This document shows, piece by piece, positions 4,514 through 5,587 of a stretch of 5,587 bases of DNA; position 1 is the first letter of the stretch; the number at the start of each line of letters is the position of its first letter. The notes under the pieces were generated by a model. That model was given only the letters and a program-made list of their open reading frames with translations, made no database searches and was not told the origin of the DNA. This DNA is from an uncultured Oscillibacter sp. (GTDB lineage: Bacteria > Bacillota_A > Clostridia > Oscillospirales > Oscillospiraceae): NCBI GenBank assembly GCA_951800675.1, contig CATOKC010000179.1, positions 1 through 5,587 of the forward strand. Reading direction: 5' to 3'. Both the position numbers and the translations under genes were made by a program.

Positions 4514-5560
4514 GTGGAGCTCTCGGAGCGAAAGCGGCAGATATTGAAAGTGGTGGTGGAGGACTATATCCGCACCGCCGAGCCGGTGGGGTCCAAGGCC
4601 ATCGCCACTGAGATGGGGGGCAGCGTCAGCTCCGCCACCATCCGCAACGAGTTGTCCGATCTGACGGAGCTGGGCTACCTGGAGCAGCCCCACACCTCCG
4701 CCGGACGGATGCCCTCGCCCAAGGGCTACCGGCTGTATGTCAACGAGCTGATGGAGGAGCAGCGCCTCTCCCTGGCGGAGACGGAGAAGATCAACCAGTC
4801 CCTCCAATTGAAAATGGAGGAGTTGGACCGGCTGCTGGTCCAGGCGGGGCGGGCGGTTTCCGCCCTGGTGCGCTACCCGGCCTATATTGCCGCCTCCCGA
4901 AAGACGGAGCTCACCGTCCGACGCTTTGAGCTGCTGGCGGTGGACGAGTGGAATTCCATCCTGGTGATGATGACCAGCGACAGCCGGGTAAAGAGCCAGC
5001 TTCTACGGACGCGGCTGAAAGTGGAGCCGGCGGACCTGCCTGTGGCGGCGAACCTTCTAAACAGCCATTTTACGGGCGCCGACCCCGGCGGCATGAGCCA
5101 ACGCCTGATGAACGTGGCGGATCAGGTGAGCCCCCAGCTCTTCCTGCTTTTGTCCCAGGCTGTGAGCTGCGCGGCGGACGCCCTGGAGGAAGCGGGCCAG
5201 CGGGAAATCGTCACCGCCGGAGCCAGCCGGTTGCTGAAGCTCCCGGAGTTCCGGGACGCCGACAAGGCCCACGAGCTTATGAGCTTCCTGGCGGACAGCA
5301 AGGAGGAGCTTCCCATGCCGGAGCGCCGGCCCATGGAAATCCTCATTGGCCCGGAGAACGTCAAGGAGGCGCTAAAGGACACCAGCGTGGTGGTGGCCAG
5401 CTATGACATTGGAGACGATATGCGGGGCCTCATCGGTGTGGTGGGCCCCACGAGAATGGATTACGCGGCGGTAGCGGCCCGGCTCTCCGGCTTTGCCGAG
5501 GGGCTGACCCGGTTGTTCGGGAAACAGGAGGAGCTGCCCCCGAAGGAGGAACGGAAATGA
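4514..5560 (+). CDS. HrcA heat-inducible transcription repressor
   Basis: This 348-residue protein represses class I heat-shock operons by binding CIRCE. The N-terminal winged helix-turn-helix covers about 1-75, with PVGSKAIA (24-31), SSATIRNELSDLTELGYLEQP (39-59) and HTSAGRMPSPKGYRLYV (60-76). A coiled linker follows (about 82-112), then the GAF-like core with its inserted dimerisation region. The hallmark IGPEN (278-282) and the C-terminal GLIGVVGPTRMDY (305-317) are intact, so it should be functional. Length matches the family. The start is GTG at 4514, 5 bases after GGAGGAGG (4501-4508). No in-frame ATG fits the conserved N-terminus. The stop overlaps the grpE start as ATGA, showing the usual hrcA-grpE(-dnaK-dnaJ) operon. 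Confidence 0.97.
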   Translation: MELSERKRQILKVVVEDYIRTAEPVGSKAIATEMGGSVSSATIRNELSDLTELGYLEQPHTSAGRMPSPKGYRLYVNELMEEQRLSLAETEKINQSLQLKMEELDRLLVQAGRAVSALVRYPAYIAASRKTELTVRRFELLAVDEWNSILVMMTSDSRVKSQLLRTRLKVEPADLPVAANLLNSHFTGADPGGMSQRLMNVADQVSPQLFLLLSQAVSCAADALEEAGQREIVTAGASRLLKLPEFRDADKAHELMSFLADSKEELPMPERRPMEILIGPENVKEALKDTSVVVASYDIGDDMRGLIGVVGPTRMDYAAVAARLSGFAEGLTRLFGKQEELPPKEERK

Positions 5561-5587
5561 CGGAAGAGAACAAGCAGCCCCTGGAGG
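5557..5587 (+). CDS. grpE: GrpE, 5' end only (cut by the window edge)
   Basis: ATG at 5557 overlaps the hrcA stop (ATGA) and follows AAGGAGGA (5543-5550) by 6 bases. Only ten codons are visible (MTEENKQPLE), an acidic, polar start typical of GrpE proteins. The name rests mainly on position: grpE directly follows hrcA in most Firmicutes class I heat-shock operons. GrpE is the nucleotide-exchange factor of DnaK. The sequence seen is too short to confirm it alone. Confidence 0.75.
   Translation, partial: MTEENKQPLE

Overview
The window looks like chromosomal DNA from a fairly GC-rich member of the Clostridia, most likely the Oscillospiraceae/Ruminococcaceae group. This is inferred from strong G/C preference at third codon positions, strong AGGAGG-type ribosome sites, a clostridial-type RarA, a DUF951 protein, a Crp/Fnr regulator of the clostridial CS-x-AC-x-H type, and an hrcA-grpE heat-shock operon behind a perfect CIRCE operator. 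No mobile element, CRISPR array, tRNA or rRNA was found. Gene density and arrangement are those of an ordinary core region.

Layout, left to right. Positions 1-428 hold no convincing gene. They carry two extended -10 promoters pointing right, a doubtful 39-codon ORF, and a GC-rich segment able to fold into a three-way junction ending in a T run, which may be a leader or small RNA. rarA (429-1697, +) follows and converges, with a 20-bp overlap, on a gene for a three-domain S1-type RNA-binding protein (1678-2610, -). A 69-bp divergent spacer separates that gene from a DUF951 zinc-ribbon-like gene (2680-2871, +). DUF951 is coupled by ATGA overlap to a 31-residue single-helix membrane peptide (2868-2963, +). 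A perfect 12-bp stem terminator (2981-3007) closes this pair and also the operon converging from the right.

That right-hand operon, on the minus strand, is a Crp/Fnr regulator (3473-4126) followed by a PaaI-type hotdog thioesterase (3029-3436). Its promoter (4167-4195) has a -10 box inside a perfect 12-bp palindrome, which suggests control by a dimeric regulator, possibly the Crp/Fnr protein itself. A 387-bp divergent region (4127-4513) separates it from hrcA. It carries an imperfect hairpin, an 11-bp-phased TTTGTTTA repeat, the hrcA promoter and CIRCE. hrcA (4514-5560, +) overlaps the start of grpE (5557 to the window end).

Functionally the window combines replication-fork maintenance (RarA), RNA binding (S1 protein), a small unknown pair (DUF951 plus membrane peptide), a regulated thioesterase unit, and the start of the class I heat-shock operon, in which HrcA represses its own operon through CIRCE. 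The least explained parts are the structured leader before rarA, the 31-residue membrane peptide and the palindrome-overlapped crp promoter.
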